Shown piece by piece: positions 42,217 through 50,930 of a stretch of DNA of 55,249 nucleotides. How positions within the stretch are numbered: position 1 is the stretch's first letter; each line of letters opens with the position of its first letter. The DNA is taken from the NCBI RefSeq assembly GCF_014697075.1, contig NZ_JACJRE010000050.1, forward strand, positions 1 to 55,249. Direction: 5' to 3'. The notes beneath the pieces are model-generated. The model did no database searches. It had not been told where the DNA came from and saw only the letters and a program-made list of their open reading frames with translations. The position numbers and the translations under genes are program-made. Source of the stretch: Tolypothrix sp. FACHB-123. GTDB lineage: Bacteria; Cyanobacteriota; Cyanobacteriia; Cyanobacteriales; Nostocaceae.

Positions 42217-43704
42217 CTACCAGATTTTCTCCAAAAGATGAAATGCTTCTTGAGGACTTAAAGAGCCTTCTAGGTTTTTATGTAATGTTTGTCGATATTG
42301 CAGCCATTCTGAGCTTTCTTTGTCAGCTAGAGGCCTTAAGTGTTTTACTGGCAGTTGTTGTCCGCATAACATAGTTAAATAACCATCTATTTCAAAAATG
42401 CTGGATTTAGGGATAAGATGAGCGATCGCGCGACAAACCCCACTATCTTGATAAAGTTCTACAAGATTTTGCACAGATCCCAAATCAGTTTTTTCTTGAC
42501 AATACTTCCAAAAAGGGGTGTCTAATTTTCGGTTAAACTTAAAATGCAGGGTTAAAAAGTCACAAATCTCATCCCATAAATCAGCAACATATTGATTGGT
42601 AGCATCAATTAACTTGGGAGTTGGACGAAGATTGCTATCTTGTAAAGCTAGCACTACTCGCCAAATAGTTTCAACAATCATGTGCTGACCTGTAGATTCT
42701 AAAGGTTCTACAAATCCTGAAGCATTACCAATTGCAACGACATTATTAACCCAAAACCTTCTATATCTCCCTGACTTAAAGGATATTTTTCTTAAGTCAT
42801 CAGTTGCGTCAGGGGTAAGGCTCAAATATTCTTGAATAGCTTCGTCTTGAGTACAGAAACTAGAAGAGTAGACATATCCAAAGCTGACTCGTTCTCTTAA
42901 ATCGATTCGCCAACGCCAGCCAGAATTCATAGTTGTTGCTGTTGTAAACGGAAAAATTGGAGATTGGCGCTGACAATTTCCGACTATTGCAGAATCGCAA
43001 AAAAGGCGATGGCTAAAAGATATAAATTCTTCTTTTAATACTCCCCTAAGAAGTTGTGATTTAAATCCCGAACAATCTATAAATAAATCTGCCTCAATTT
43101 TTAAATCATCTTCACAACAAAGATGTTGAATATTTCCCTGCTCATCTAATTTGGCATCAAGAACTTCCATTTCTTGAATATCAACGCCTAAAGATGATGC
43201 TTTCATCGCTAGATATTTTATAAATTCATAAACATCTATATGATATCCAAAGCCATCAGCAAGTATTTGAATATTGCCCTGACCATCATGTAATAATGGT
43301 GAATGTTGCCTATCCATGAGGATTGAATATCTGCTAGCTTGCCTCATGTCATGCATACAATAAAACCCAGGAGTTTTACTGAGAGATTGTGAATCATATC
43401 TAAATTGCCGATCAAATGTGTAGTTAAAATGAGAAATATGGGGAACTCCCCATTCAAATTTAATTCCCAATTTCCATACTGGCCATATTGATTTATAAAA
43501 TTCTTCTTGGGGAATATTAAGATGTTCGTGTAAAAATTGAGGAAACCAGGCTGTTGTAGACTCGCCTACACCTATTGCTGCGTGCTTTCGACTATATATT
43601 AGTAAGACCTGAAGCTGAGGGAAAAAGTGTTTTAATGTTACTGCTGACAATAAGCCTGCACTACTTCCGCCAACAATAGCAACTCGTTTGATATCAATAT
43701 TCAT
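42217..43704 (-). CDS. Flavin-dependent tryptophan halogenase family protein
   Basis: A 495-residue protein of the Trp-halogenase family of flavin monooxygenases. The FAD-binding GxGxxG-like motif is RVAIVGGSSAGLLSA (residues 7-21), and GVGESTTAWFPQFL follows. Lys78 in VWKLGIKFEWG aligns by eye with the catalytic Lys (K79 of PrnA) that activates HOCl. The diagnostic WxWxIP motif reads WRWRIDL, so the Ile is kept but the Pro is replaced. GNASGFVEPLESTGQHMI is the second flavin motif. It is full length. The substrate is unknown: free Trp, a carrier-bound acyl, a phenol or a peptide are all possible. No flavin reductase is nearby. The next gene upstream, a CPBP protease, is 137 bases away on the same strand. 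Confidence 0.85.
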   Translation of the reverse strand: MNIDIKRVAIVGGSSAGLLSAVTLKHFFPQLQVLLIYSRKHAAIGVGESTTAWFPQFLHEHLNIPQEEFYKSIWPVWKLGIKFEWGVPHISHFNYTFDRQFRYDSQSLSKTPGFYCMHDMRQASRYSILMDRQHSPLLHDGQGNIQILADGFGYHIDVYEFIKYLAMKASSLGVDIQEMEVLDAKLDEQGNIQHLCCEDDLKIEADLFIDCSGFKSQLLRGVLKEEFISFSHRLFCDSAIVGNCQRQSPIFPFTTATTMNSGWRWRIDLRERVSFGYVYSSSFCTQDEAIQEYLSLTPDATDDLRKISFKSGRYRRFWVNNVVAIGNASGFVEPLESTGQHMIVETIWRVVLALQDSNLRPTPKLIDATNQYVADLWDEICDFLTLHFKFNRKLDTPFWKYCQEKTDLGSVQNLVELYQDSGVCRAIAHLIPKSSIFEIDGYLTMLCGQQLPVKHLRPLADKESSEWLQYRQTLHKNLEGSLSPQEAFHLLEKIW

Positions 43705-43841
43705 AGTTAATTTTTGAGAAATCTAGTTTTATATCAACTCTGCCAAAAGCTTAAAATCCGAACTACAGGAATATCAAAGGCATGATGCGTTACTGAAAAC
43801 CCTGTTATTTATTAAATGATAAGGTAGTAGTTGATATTAAG

Positions 43842-44792
43842 TCAAATAACAAGACCTAGTTTACCTTTGGTTCTTTGAATCAAAAACATACTCACTGCAA
43901 ACATTGGCAGCACTAAATTTATTTCTGTGATTTGTTGAGCGATAAAAGTTTCAGATAAAACTTTGCCTCCGACTCTGACTGAATCATTTGATAAACCGTG
44001 CATCGCAATAGCTATGATGGTACTTTGCCCTAGTAGATTAAAGAAATAAGTTATTAAGATTGAAATCAAGATAAATTTACAGGTAAGAATGAAAAACATA
44101 GATAAAAAATTTATTACCCCATAATCGAATAATAAATTTATTTTCACGGGAATATGCCACATAGACCAGAAAAATCCCAGTATTATCGAAGCTTGTACAG
44201 GTCGGAAGCGTTTTTGTAATATAGGTAGAGCAAAGCCTCGCCAGCCATTTTCTTCAAATAAACCTCCAGCATCTAAAAACATGGCAATAATCAAGCCGAG
44301 CCAAAAATGAATCGAGAAAAAGTTGATATCCCAAACAAAATCCTTTTCAGGAAGTAGCCACTTATTTAAGCCAGCAGAAGCTAGATTCATTAAACTAAAG
44401 ACTAATATGCAAATTACCCAAATTTTCAATGCATACTGCCAGTTCATACCTAGCTGCCAAAAACGAAATCGGTTTTTGAGTTCTAATAAGCCTTTTCGTC
44501 CGTAGGTAATACTAGCAACTATAAATACTGCAATATCTGGTGCTGCTACTTGTAAGATTGCTAATAGAACTCCAAAAAATGCTCCCGGTTCTGCTGATAC
44601 TACCCGAAAAGCAGTTACTAAATCAGTATTAAATTGAATACCTGTTCTTTGGAGTGCTTGGTCTACTGCAACATCGGCACCAGTTAATAAAAATACTGGA
44701 ATAATCAGAATTACAATTAAAACTGAAATGATGTAGTACCATACTAGTAGGTGCTTTTTTACATGGGCTGTAAGTTGTTTCACTAGATTCAT
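43842..44792 (-). CDS. CPBP-family intramembrane metalloprotease
   Basis: A 316-residue membrane protein with about eight hydrophobic spans. The family motifs are present: FEENGWRGFALPIL (E-E-x-x-x-R), FFWSMWHIP (F-x-x-x-H) and IAIAMHGLSND (H-x-x-x-N/D). Together they form the ABI/Rce1-type glutamate metalloprotease site. Relatives cut prenylated proteins, act as bacteriocin immunity factors or process peptides. Given the bacteriocin-like peptides 33 kb away, an immunity role is conceivable, but distance argues for caution. It precedes the halogenase gene on the same strand and may share its transcript. Confidence 0.85.
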   Translation of the reverse strand: MNLVKQLTAHVKKHLLVWYYIISVLIVILIIPVFLLTGADVAVDQALQRTGIQFNTDLVTAFRVVSAEPGAFFGVLLAILQVAAPDIAVFIVASITYGRKGLLELKNRFRFWQLGMNWQYALKIWVICILVFSLMNLASAGLNKWLLPEKDFVWDINFFSIHFWLGLIIAMFLDAGGLFEENGWRGFALPILQKRFRPVQASIILGFFWSMWHIPVKINLLFDYGVINFLSMFFILTCKFILISILITYFFNLLGQSTIIAIAMHGLSNDSVRVGGKVLSETFIAQQITEINLVLPMFAVSMFLIQRTKGKLGLVI

Positions 44793-45007
44793 GAATATGT
44801 GTGTTGGGAAGAAAAATTCTGGAACTAAAAATTAGAGTATCCCAGAAACTAATGTGGTAACAATTGACTAACGTAATGAATTAATATGACATATATCATA
44901 TGACAGGAGAAAATTTTGCCGGACTAAAGCTGTGTGTATGCTTGATTTTTCCCTCTGGGGTGGGTCAATCATTAAGAAATTCTCAACTATGGACTCTTGA
45001 CTATTGA

Positions 45008-45094
45008 CTATGAAGCAGGTGAGTGTTGTTGTATCCAAAGCACAGCATGAATGCGATCGCGTAAACCCAACTGACTGAAAGATACGCGAGACAT
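45008..45094 (-). pseudogene. LuxR/NarL-type HTH tail fragment
   Basis: Twenty-eight codons on the minus strand (MSRVSFSQLGLRDRIHAVLW, then IQQHSP and a stop at 45008) match the last two helices of a NarL/LuxR response-regulator DNA-binding domain. Nothing of the upstream receiver domain is visible in any frame. Confidence 0.5.
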
Positions 45095-45317
45095 AATTGG
45101 ATAAAATGATATGTCCTTTACTGCCAAGTTATCCTTTCTGTGACACAATGTTCAAGGGGCGATCGCTAGGGTAAAAGATGCGATCGCAAAAAGTTGGTGC
45201 AATAATTTCCAAAAGTTAACACTATCTTAATCACTACTTGATTGTAGGCCAGTAGGTTCTTTGTGTTGCCTTACACAGGCTGTCAAAGCAGAGAAACTTT
45301 CTGACTAGGAGTGAATA
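45095..45317. other. Intergenic stretch with HIP1 sites
   Basis: No gene is seen between the LuxR-tail fragment and repeat copy A; three GCGATCGC-like sites and short direct repeats only. Confidence 0.4.
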
Positions 45318-45500
45318 TCAGGGCAAACGCATCTAAATTATTCTTGATCACAACCAAGGTTAAGAACCAACGAAAGAATCAGCATTTCTAGTTTGATTTA
45401 TTTTCCAAGCCTCAAAGCGATCACTAAATCTATGTCAATAAGCACCGATTAATGCGATTGATTTTGAGCTTATTGACAATACCATCCTTTTATTGACATT
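45318..45500 (-). repeat. Inverted dispersed repeat, copy A
   Basis: Read on the minus strand, this stretch matches 51755-51930 on the plus strand. Shared blocks, in order, include CAATAAGCTCAAAA, AATCGCATTAA, GCTTATTGACA, GATCGCTTTGAGG, AATGCTGATT and TTTAGATGCGTT plus CGCCCTG-like text. Each copy contains a small inverted repeat, TCAATAAGC/GCTTATTGA. Not coding in either copy, or decayed. Confidence 0.65.
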
Positions 45501-45511
45501 TGTTGACTATT

Positions 45512-47037
45512 TCAGTAGACCGAAAAGTTTTGCGATCGCGCACAGAAAGATAGCTATAAAATTGATCATTGCCAAAAAAACCGTATTCTTAGATACATTC
45601 TTTGGAAAAACCCTTGAGCGACATTAAATAAGTAAAACTAATGAATTGCCTCAAAAGTTAAGGGTAACGCGCCCATCAAAACATAGTTCTGGTGTCGTGT
45701 TACGCAATTTTTGTAAAGTATGGAGGTAAAGAAGCAAAATTGAGGATTATTTAGTGTGGCTATAACTACAACTACCCCAGTTCTAACTGATAGTAAAACG
45801 TTGAACGAAGTAGTTAACTGTTTAACAGAAAATATTCCAATTCAGACTCAAGGTAAGTGTGAACAGAATAAAATTTTTGAAATTTTAATTCGAGCAGCCA
45901 CCCAGAGAGATAGCATTGAAAATACTACCAAAGTCTTAAAGAATGTTCCGACAAGCAATGACATTCGTTACCATTTAGAAAAATATTCAGACCTCAAATC
46001 TCTAGAATCAGACTTAAATGCAGCACTTCAAAGCCGCTTACCAGATGGAATCCGACAAGGTAAACAAAAAATTGCTATTGATTTTAACTTAATTCCATAT
46101 TATGGCGAACCATCGCCATCAGAAGCACCATATGTTTATAGAAGTCAAGCTAAAAGTGGCACTTGTTCTTTTTATGCCTACGCTACTGTCTATGTAATTA
46201 AGAAGAATAAACGAGTAACCTTAGCCATCAAAGCTATTCAACAACAAAATACTTTAGTTGCAATTATCACTTATCTTTTAGCTCTGATTGAGCCTTTGAA
46301 GCTGAAAATAGAACGATTGTATTTAGACCGGGAATTCTTCTGTGTGCCAGTCATCAGATGGTTGCAAGCTCTTGATATCCCCTTTGAAATGCCAGTAATT
46401 ATTAGAGGCAAACATGGAGGTACTAGACAATTAATTAGAGGTAGGCGTAGTTATAAAACTACTTACACTTTAAACAGCGATAAATATGGCTCAGTCACTT
46501 TTCATGTGTGGATAGTTTGTACATATAAAAATGGTAAAAGACGAGCGCATGGGCGAGAGTTTTTTATTTACGCAGTCTATAAAGTCCAGTTATCTTTACA
46601 CCTGATACATGATGACTATCGTCTTCGTTTTGGAATTGAGAGTAGCTATCGGATGAAAAATCAGTGCCGGATTAAAACTACTATTAAAAATCCCATTATT
46701 CGGCTTTTATTTGTAGCTTTGGCGTTTTTAATTATTAATATTTGGATTTATCTAGTATGGCATTATCTTAGCCGTTTAAAAAGAAGCTATCGACAAGTTC
46801 TTTCTCACCTATTTACCCTCAAACAGATGCTTGAATTTCTACGTCAAGCCGTAGACCGAAACTATGGGTTAGCCTGCGAAGTTTGTTTACCATCTGGCTG
46901 ATTTTGGTTGAATTTCGAGGCTTATTTATAAGCGAATCTTATTATTCAAATCTCACAATCACCTTTTGTACATTTCCCAAAAAACGGTATCATACACTAC
47001 TATTTTTTAGCGTTCGCAAAACTTTTCGGTCTACTGA
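45512..47037 (+). mobile_element. Complete ISH3-like insertion sequence with 24-bp inverted repeats
   Basis: Ends 45512-45535 and 47014-47037 are exact inverted copies (starting TCAGTAGACCGAAAAGTTTT), enclosing 1,526 bp with a single transposase gene. Flanking 5-mers CTATT and CTCTT agree at four of five positions, so a target duplication is only suggested. The right end lies inside an IS630-type transposase gene, showing an IS-into-IS insertion. Confidence 0.85.
45756..46901 (+). CDS. ISH3-family DDE transposase
   Basis: A 381-residue transposase whose frame fills the IS between perfect inverted repeats. KIAIDFNLIPYYGEP holds the first catalytic Asp. YRSQAKSGTCSFYAYATVYV and the repeat of RVTLAIKAI are family hallmarks. 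LKIERLYLDREFFCVPVIRW holds the second Asp, and YRLRFGIESSYRMKNQCRIK carries the Y-x(2)-R-x(3)-E-x(6)-K-type region with the Glu. The start is a GTG at 45756, with GGAGG about 30 bases upstream. It is intact and probably active. The C-terminal 70 residues include a hydrophobic helix (LFVALAFLIINIWIYLVWHY). Confidence 0.88.
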   Translation: MAITTTTPVLTDSKTLNEVVNCLTENIPIQTQGKCEQNKIFEILIRAATQRDSIENTTKVLKNVPTSNDIRYHLEKYSDLKSLESDLNAALQSRLPDGIRQGKQKIAIDFNLIPYYGEPSPSEAPYVYRSQAKSGTCSFYAYATVYVIKKNKRVTLAIKAIQQQNTLVAIITYLLALIEPLKLKIERLYLDREFFCVPVIRWLQALDIPFEMPVIIRGKHGGTRQLIRGRRSYKTTYTLNSDKYGSVTFHVWIVCTYKNGKRRAHGREFFIYAVYKVQLSLHLIHDDYRLRFGIESSYRMKNQCRIKTTIKNPIIRLLFVALAFLIINIWIYLVWHYLSRLKRSYRQVLSHLFTLKQMLEFLRQAVDRNYGLACEVCLPSG

Positions 47038-47467
47038 CTCTTCCTGACTCGCTTCCATATGACCCCCTTTTTTTTAGCACCCGTCTTAACCTGTCGGCAC
47101 TTAGTTTCACGTTGCGATCGCTCTCTAATTTTTGAGTTAATTGAAAACTGTTGTATGTACGTGGTTCATTTTTCAGGCATTCCTCCAAAAAAACGATGTC
47201 TTCTTCGGTATACTTCGTTTTTCCCCCTCGACCTGCCAACTCCCAAAGACTCTCTAACCCAAGTTTTCGCCATTTATGTAAGACTTCTCTTACAGTTTGG
47301 GCAGTCCAGTTAAAGTGAGCAGCTATTTTTTCTACGTACCACCCATGTGCGTTTAACCTAATTATCTCTGCTCGGTCTTTAACCTTCTGTGGTACATCGG
47401 CAGTTCTTAAGTTTAACAGGGTTTTGTCTTGTTCACGAGTTAGGAATACCCTTATGCGAGCGCCCAT
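47000..47467 (-). pseudogene. IS630-type transposase, N-terminal half, cut by the ISH3-like element
   Basis: The 5' half of an IS630-family transposase. It has tandem HTH domains (KDRAEIIRLNAHGWYVEKIA, HFNWTAQTVREVLHKWRKLG, then ESLWELAGRGGKTKYT) ending at LRRVLKKRG. At 47062-47076 lies a run of A8-like and G5-6 bases. Reading across it with a one-base shift gives VIWKRVRKS, the usual continuation of these transposases, so the element used programmed frameshifting. The last 15 codons before the stop at 47000 belong to the inserted IS. The catalytic half is not found on the far side of the insertion, so it was also deleted. Confidence 0.8.
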
Positions 47468-47540
47468 ATCTCAGTCACCTCGGTAGATACATTCTACGTA
47501 TTTATTTATCTTTACATAGTTTGGTTTTTTCACGTCGTTC

Positions 47541-47772
47541 TACTTATCTAGGAAATCAGCAATATAATCCCTGGCTTGAAATCGGACAGGATTTCATCCA
47601 AAGAAAAAACTCTTTAGGAAAAGTTTATTACGAAAATAGCACTACAGGTGAAACTTACTATCCTGACTTATTAAATACAGAACATAGAGGAAAAGGACAC
47701 TGGGATTATAAAGTAAATGGTAAAAAATGGCGTGTTTATGATGATGATTGTATAGAAGAGGACAAGCGATAA
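47541..47772 (+). pseudogene. Truncated toxin-like C-terminal domain
   Basis: From about 47541 the frame reads YNPWLEIGQDFIQRKNSLGK, then VYYENSTTGETYYPDLLNTE, HRGKGHWDYKVNGKKWRVYD and a stop at 47770-47772. The G-H-W-D-Y ... W-R-V-Y ending is typical of the tails of polymorphic-toxin or colicin-like proteins as I recall them. The upstream part of the frame back to 47389 is the reverse of the IS630 remnant and is not part of the protein. Thus only about 75 residues of a larger gene remain; no immunity gene is recognised downstream. Confidence 0.45.
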
Positions 47773-48109
47773 GTTAGTTGCAGTTTAAAGTGTGATGTCT
47801 GTATTAGTTATAAAATTTTATAAGGCGATCACATCTGATTATAGGTTATGTAGTATTTACAATTTATTGCTACCAGATCAGCTTTGAATGCGAGGCCCAA
47901 CATTTGGTAGAATAAGCGTGCTAAGAAAGTTCGACCGAGCAAAAGTGTTAGGCGGTCGCACCCAAACCAAATGCTTGTAAGGCAACGCTTTGCACTTTAA
48001 TGTACAAATAATTTCTTAGCTTTTTCTTACTCAAGAATTGCTTGAGGCAGATTTATAATGTAAATAAAAAAAGAATGGTAGAAACTCAGCTGGTTAAGTG
48101 CAAAGAGTT
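47773..48109. other. Intergenic region without recognised features
   Basis: No convincing frame; contains GAAAGTTCGACCGAGC-type text and poly-A/T runs only. Confidence 0.4.
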
Positions 48110-49849
48110 TCAAAAGTTAAGTTGTTGAATCAATTGTTCATTCCAATCTTTAGTTGTTGGTCGCAGTCGTTTAGCGTGAGGTAAAACCTCTTTTATTTGT
48201 TTAGCAATTTCATCAGCAGTCGCATCATTATCATAGGCAACAACTATAGTAGGAATTTTTGTAAAAAATTCGGAAGTTGGTACGCTAATAACACTATCTG
48301 CTGCCAAATATAAAGTTTTCTCTTTTGGGGGTAAAAGTGTTGCAATCGAAAGTACTTCGATGGGAGATTTGACAATAACTGCGCGAGAAATTTCATCGCT
48401 GGTTTGTCCACAAATTGTCAGATGGAACCATCCAGCAGTACGTTTAGTACCAATAGCAAACCCAACGAATGTGTTATCTCTACCCAGAGTACCGCGAAGA
48501 AAAGCACCTGTGGTTTCTCCAACCAAGTTTCGCATGATAAATACAGCATTTGCATTTTCGTCAGCGTAGATTAAACCGTTTGTGTGGAGAATATCAATTA
48601 AATATTCAGGGATTTTTCGTTGGACTGTCAAATAATTGTGTACATCTGGCCAATGAGTTCCATCGCTCAATGGTGGCTTGAAAGGAGAATTTAAATCGTA
48701 TTTACTAATCTTTTCTACTTGAGAACGGATGTGATGAGTAAGAGCTTTAGTTAATTGGGTGGAAGAAAAATGCTCTGCTAACCATTTCAGTGCATTCTTA
48801 AAATTACATCGATTGACGTGCATCACTAAATCAATTGCGCCACCACCACCTTTTTGGTAAGTGCCAAAGTCATAAAATTTTGAATCAATAATGCTAATAA
48901 TGTGTCCTTCTCCCTTCCATCGGTTCTGACCTTTTTTATCGGGAAAAAGTCCTAACTCGTAAGCCACATCATCTAAAGGTAAGTCTCGTAAAAGTTCCGC
49001 TTGTGCTTTCAACTGGGCTAGTTCTAACTCCAGTTCCAAAATGCGTTGTTCTAAACTCTGCCGTTCTCTTTCGGAAGCTAAAGCAGTAAGAGCTAACTGT
49101 TCTTTTTCCCTGAGTATTCGTTCTCGGTCAGCTAGTTGATAATTAACATTGTTGAGAGTAGGTTGAAGAGCTTCTTGAACTTGTTCAAGATATGTAACTG
49201 CGTTTTGATGTTGCTGAGGCTGAGGGAAAATTTCTCTGATATCTAAGTTAAATGTCTGCTGATTAACTTCAGCATAATATTTTTTGATATCTGTGTGTTT
49301 GGCTCTGGAACCTTTTATTCCTCGTTCGATGCCAAGATGTGCAACTGCATTAGCAAAGCTGTCCTGCATTTGTGACAATTTTTGTCTGCCATTGAATAGC
49401 GCTCGGCAGTTGAGTTTACCATGATTATCGAGCGGTACTATATAAGCATGAATATGAGGAGTTACTTCATCTAGATGTAACTCGGCTCTGACGACTCTAT
49501 CAGTGTAACGTTCTAGCAACCATTTACTAGATGTTTCGACAAAATTATCTAAAAGTTCTTGGTTGTAAGTGCCTGGTTGTGATGGGTTTTCGGGACGGAA
49601 ATATTGAGGGCTGGCACTCAATAACATTTCTATTGCCAAGACAGCATTAGAGCGGATTTTTTGGTTGCCAATCTTCTCTTTGAATAGAGTCTCCAGATCT
49701 ATATCGTCAGCATTCCCAATTACCCGAATATTTTTTATAGATGGGTCTGCATTAGGAGTATCACGCTCTCTAGTGGTGTGCAAAGAGCTGCTTCCAAGTT
49801 CTCCCCAAGACTTGATTTTCTGAATTCTGCAAATTGCGTAAGTAGGCAT
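48110..49849 (-). CDS. MobV-type relaxase fused to a primase/Toprim region
   Basis: A 579-residue protein. Residues 1-190 are a MobV (Pre/Mob) relaxase: MPTYAICRIQKIKSWGELG opens it, and RAELHLDEVTPHIHAYIVPL carries the metal-binding H-x-D-E-x-x-P-H-x-H motif. A coiled coil follows at about 235-290. Then comes a primase-like zinc-free CHC2-type fold (YELGLFPDKKGQNRWKGEGH, FYDFGTYQKGGGGAIDLVMH, FKNALKWLAEHF). Last is a Toprim domain (RAVIVKSPIEVLSIATL, PTIVVAYDNDATADEIAKQI). It would nick an origin of transfer and prime the transferred strand. No mobilisation partners, rep gene or oriT are identified, so this is a remnant of a mobilisable plasmid or IME. Confidence 0.85.
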   Translation of the reverse strand: MPTYAICRIQKIKSWGELGSSSLHTTRERDTPNADPSIKNIRVIGNADDIDLETLFKEKIGNQKIRSNAVLAIEMLLSASPQYFRPENPSQPGTYNQELLDNFVETSSKWLLERYTDRVVRAELHLDEVTPHIHAYIVPLDNHGKLNCRALFNGRQKLSQMQDSFANAVAHLGIERGIKGSRAKHTDIKKYYAEVNQQTFNLDIREIFPQPQQHQNAVTYLEQVQEALQPTLNNVNYQLADRERILREKEQLALTALASERERQSLEQRILELELELAQLKAQAELLRDLPLDDVAYELGLFPDKKGQNRWKGEGHIISIIDSKFYDFGTYQKGGGGAIDLVMHVNRCNFKNALKWLAEHFSSTQLTKALTHHIRSQVEKISKYDLNSPFKPPLSDGTHWPDVHNYLTVQRKIPEYLIDILHTNGLIYADENANAVFIMRNLVGETTGAFLRGTLGRDNTFVGFAIGTKRTAGWFHLTICGQTSDEISRAVIVKSPIEVLSIATLLPPKEKTLYLAADSVISVPTSEFFTKIPTIVVAYDNDATADEIAKQIKEVLPHAKRLRPTTKDWNEQLIQQLNF

Positions 49850-50189
49850 ATTTGCATCTTCCCACAGTCAGGATACAGAAATTATCTATGCTTGCTGGGT
49901 CAACATTTATTTTTATTTCTTAAAAATTATTTTACGAGACTTGACATTTAAAAGTGAACTACTTAGACTTGCCTAAAAATGTTTAGCTTTACCGTTTTTG
50001 TACCCTTACGCTTTAAGCAAGCTAGACGTAGCGTTTGCGTCAGGAGACACGTCTATACAAAAAAATTAAAGGTTTTGGTTAAGATTTTTGTTCACAAGGA
50101 GAGACTGGAGACTTTGATACCCGCTCAAGTCAGGATTGTGTAGTAAGTACTCTAAACGACTACACGAAAAAAATAATAGAAAAACCATA
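49850..50189. other. Gap upstream of the relaxase, with a GC-rich dispersed repeat
   Basis: Contains GCGTTTGCGTCAGGAGACAC at about 50031-50050, typical of Nostoc dispersed repeats. If an oriT exists it should lie here next to the relaxase start, but no clear nick-region motif was recognised. Confidence 0.4.
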
Positions 50190-50534
50190 ATGCCGAGAAT
50201 CACAATCCCCGGTATCTTTATGATAGTTGTCTCCCAGACACCAATACAGCTAAGGTGTGGATTATGGGAACCTGGCCGCTATGCCTGGAAGCTGGAAAAT
50301 GTTCAAATTCTCAAAGAACCCATACTAACTAGAGGTAAGCAGAGACTTTGGAATATTGAATTACCTAGGAGGGGCTGCACCAACGTCCCAGGCATCGCAC
50401 CCCAATCGTTAGTAACCAAATTCTTAGAGAAAAATCCCGAACCATTAATACTCTGCCCTAGCTGCAATTCACAACACATATATTTAAGTGGCAGCTGCGG
50501 TATCTGTGGGTTAGAATCTATGAAGCGTACATAG
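50190..50534 (+). CDS. ASCH-like domain protein with C-terminal zinc ribbon
   Basis: About 114 residues from the ATG at 50190 (the frame opens at 50136). LRCGLWEPGRYAWKLENVQI with the downstream RGKQRLWNIELP is the W-x-P-G-R-Y-A-W-x-L-E-N motif of ASCH-type folds often seen in phage and plasmid proteins, which bind RNA or modified nucleotides. A C-terminal zinc ribbon follows (LCPSCNSQ ... GSCGICG). An incomplete N-terminus cannot be excluded: most ASCH domains begin with a G-x-K-x-x-E strand, which is not obvious here. It lies in a mobile-DNA region next to the relaxase, divergent from it. Confidence 0.5.
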   Translation: MPRITIPGIFMIVVSQTPIQLRCGLWEPGRYAWKLENVQILKEPILTRGKQRLWNIELPRRGCTNVPGIAPQSLVTKFLEKNPEPLILCPSCNSQHIYLSGSCGICGLESMKRT

Positions 50535-50629
50535 CGAAAAGTCAGAGCGGCGGCTTCCGCCATAGACCCGAAGGAGCTTGCCAATAGGCATCTGAACTTT
50601 TCAAGACAGCAATTACAGGTAAATGATGA
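50535..50629. repeat. GC-rich dispersed repeat fragment
   Basis: AGAGCGGCGGCTTCCGCCAT at about 50545-50564 and the following GACCCGAAGGAGCTTGCC form a small stem-rich block of the kind dispersed in Nostoc-type genomes (compare 9405-9525). No coding frame. Confidence 0.4.
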
Positions 50630-50824
50630 CTCTTCAGTTGGCGATCGCCTATCTCTTCACGGTTTAATTGGGAAGAGAAAATTGACGGCGAGTGGAAGGA
50701 CAGAAGTATTGGCTCTGTACCAGTGGGTGCGATCGCAATGATTAAATCTATGCAAAATCAAGGAGTTGCACTTGAGGAAATAATCGCTTTTATTAAAAAG
50801 TCAAAAATGAAAAATAAAACTTAA
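50630..50824 (+). pseudogene. Short coding fragment, unknown
   Basis: A frame without start, open from 50630 to a TAA at 50822, gives a protein-like text (NWEEKIDGEWKDRSIGSVPV, then GAIAMIKSMQNQGVALEEII and a Lys-rich end). The first Met is at 50738. The family is not recognised. It lies just upstream of the PhyH fragment. Confidence 0.3.
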
Positions 50825-50930
50825 TAATTTAGAATATGCAATTTTGGTAGATTGCCTTCAGACTAAAAGTAAATGGCTTAATAATAAAGCCTATATTACA
50901 TATCAAGATAAATATAAAAGTAAAGTAAAA

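Noticed and set aside
42217-43704. Assigning the halogenase to the RiPP pathway
   Set aside because: It is 35 kb away with many unrelated genes between, and no shared regulatory sequence was seen.
47389-47540. N-terminal part of the 127-codon frame ending at 47772
   Set aside because: It is the reverse strand of the IS630 transposase start and its flank; only the part after about 47541 looks like protein.
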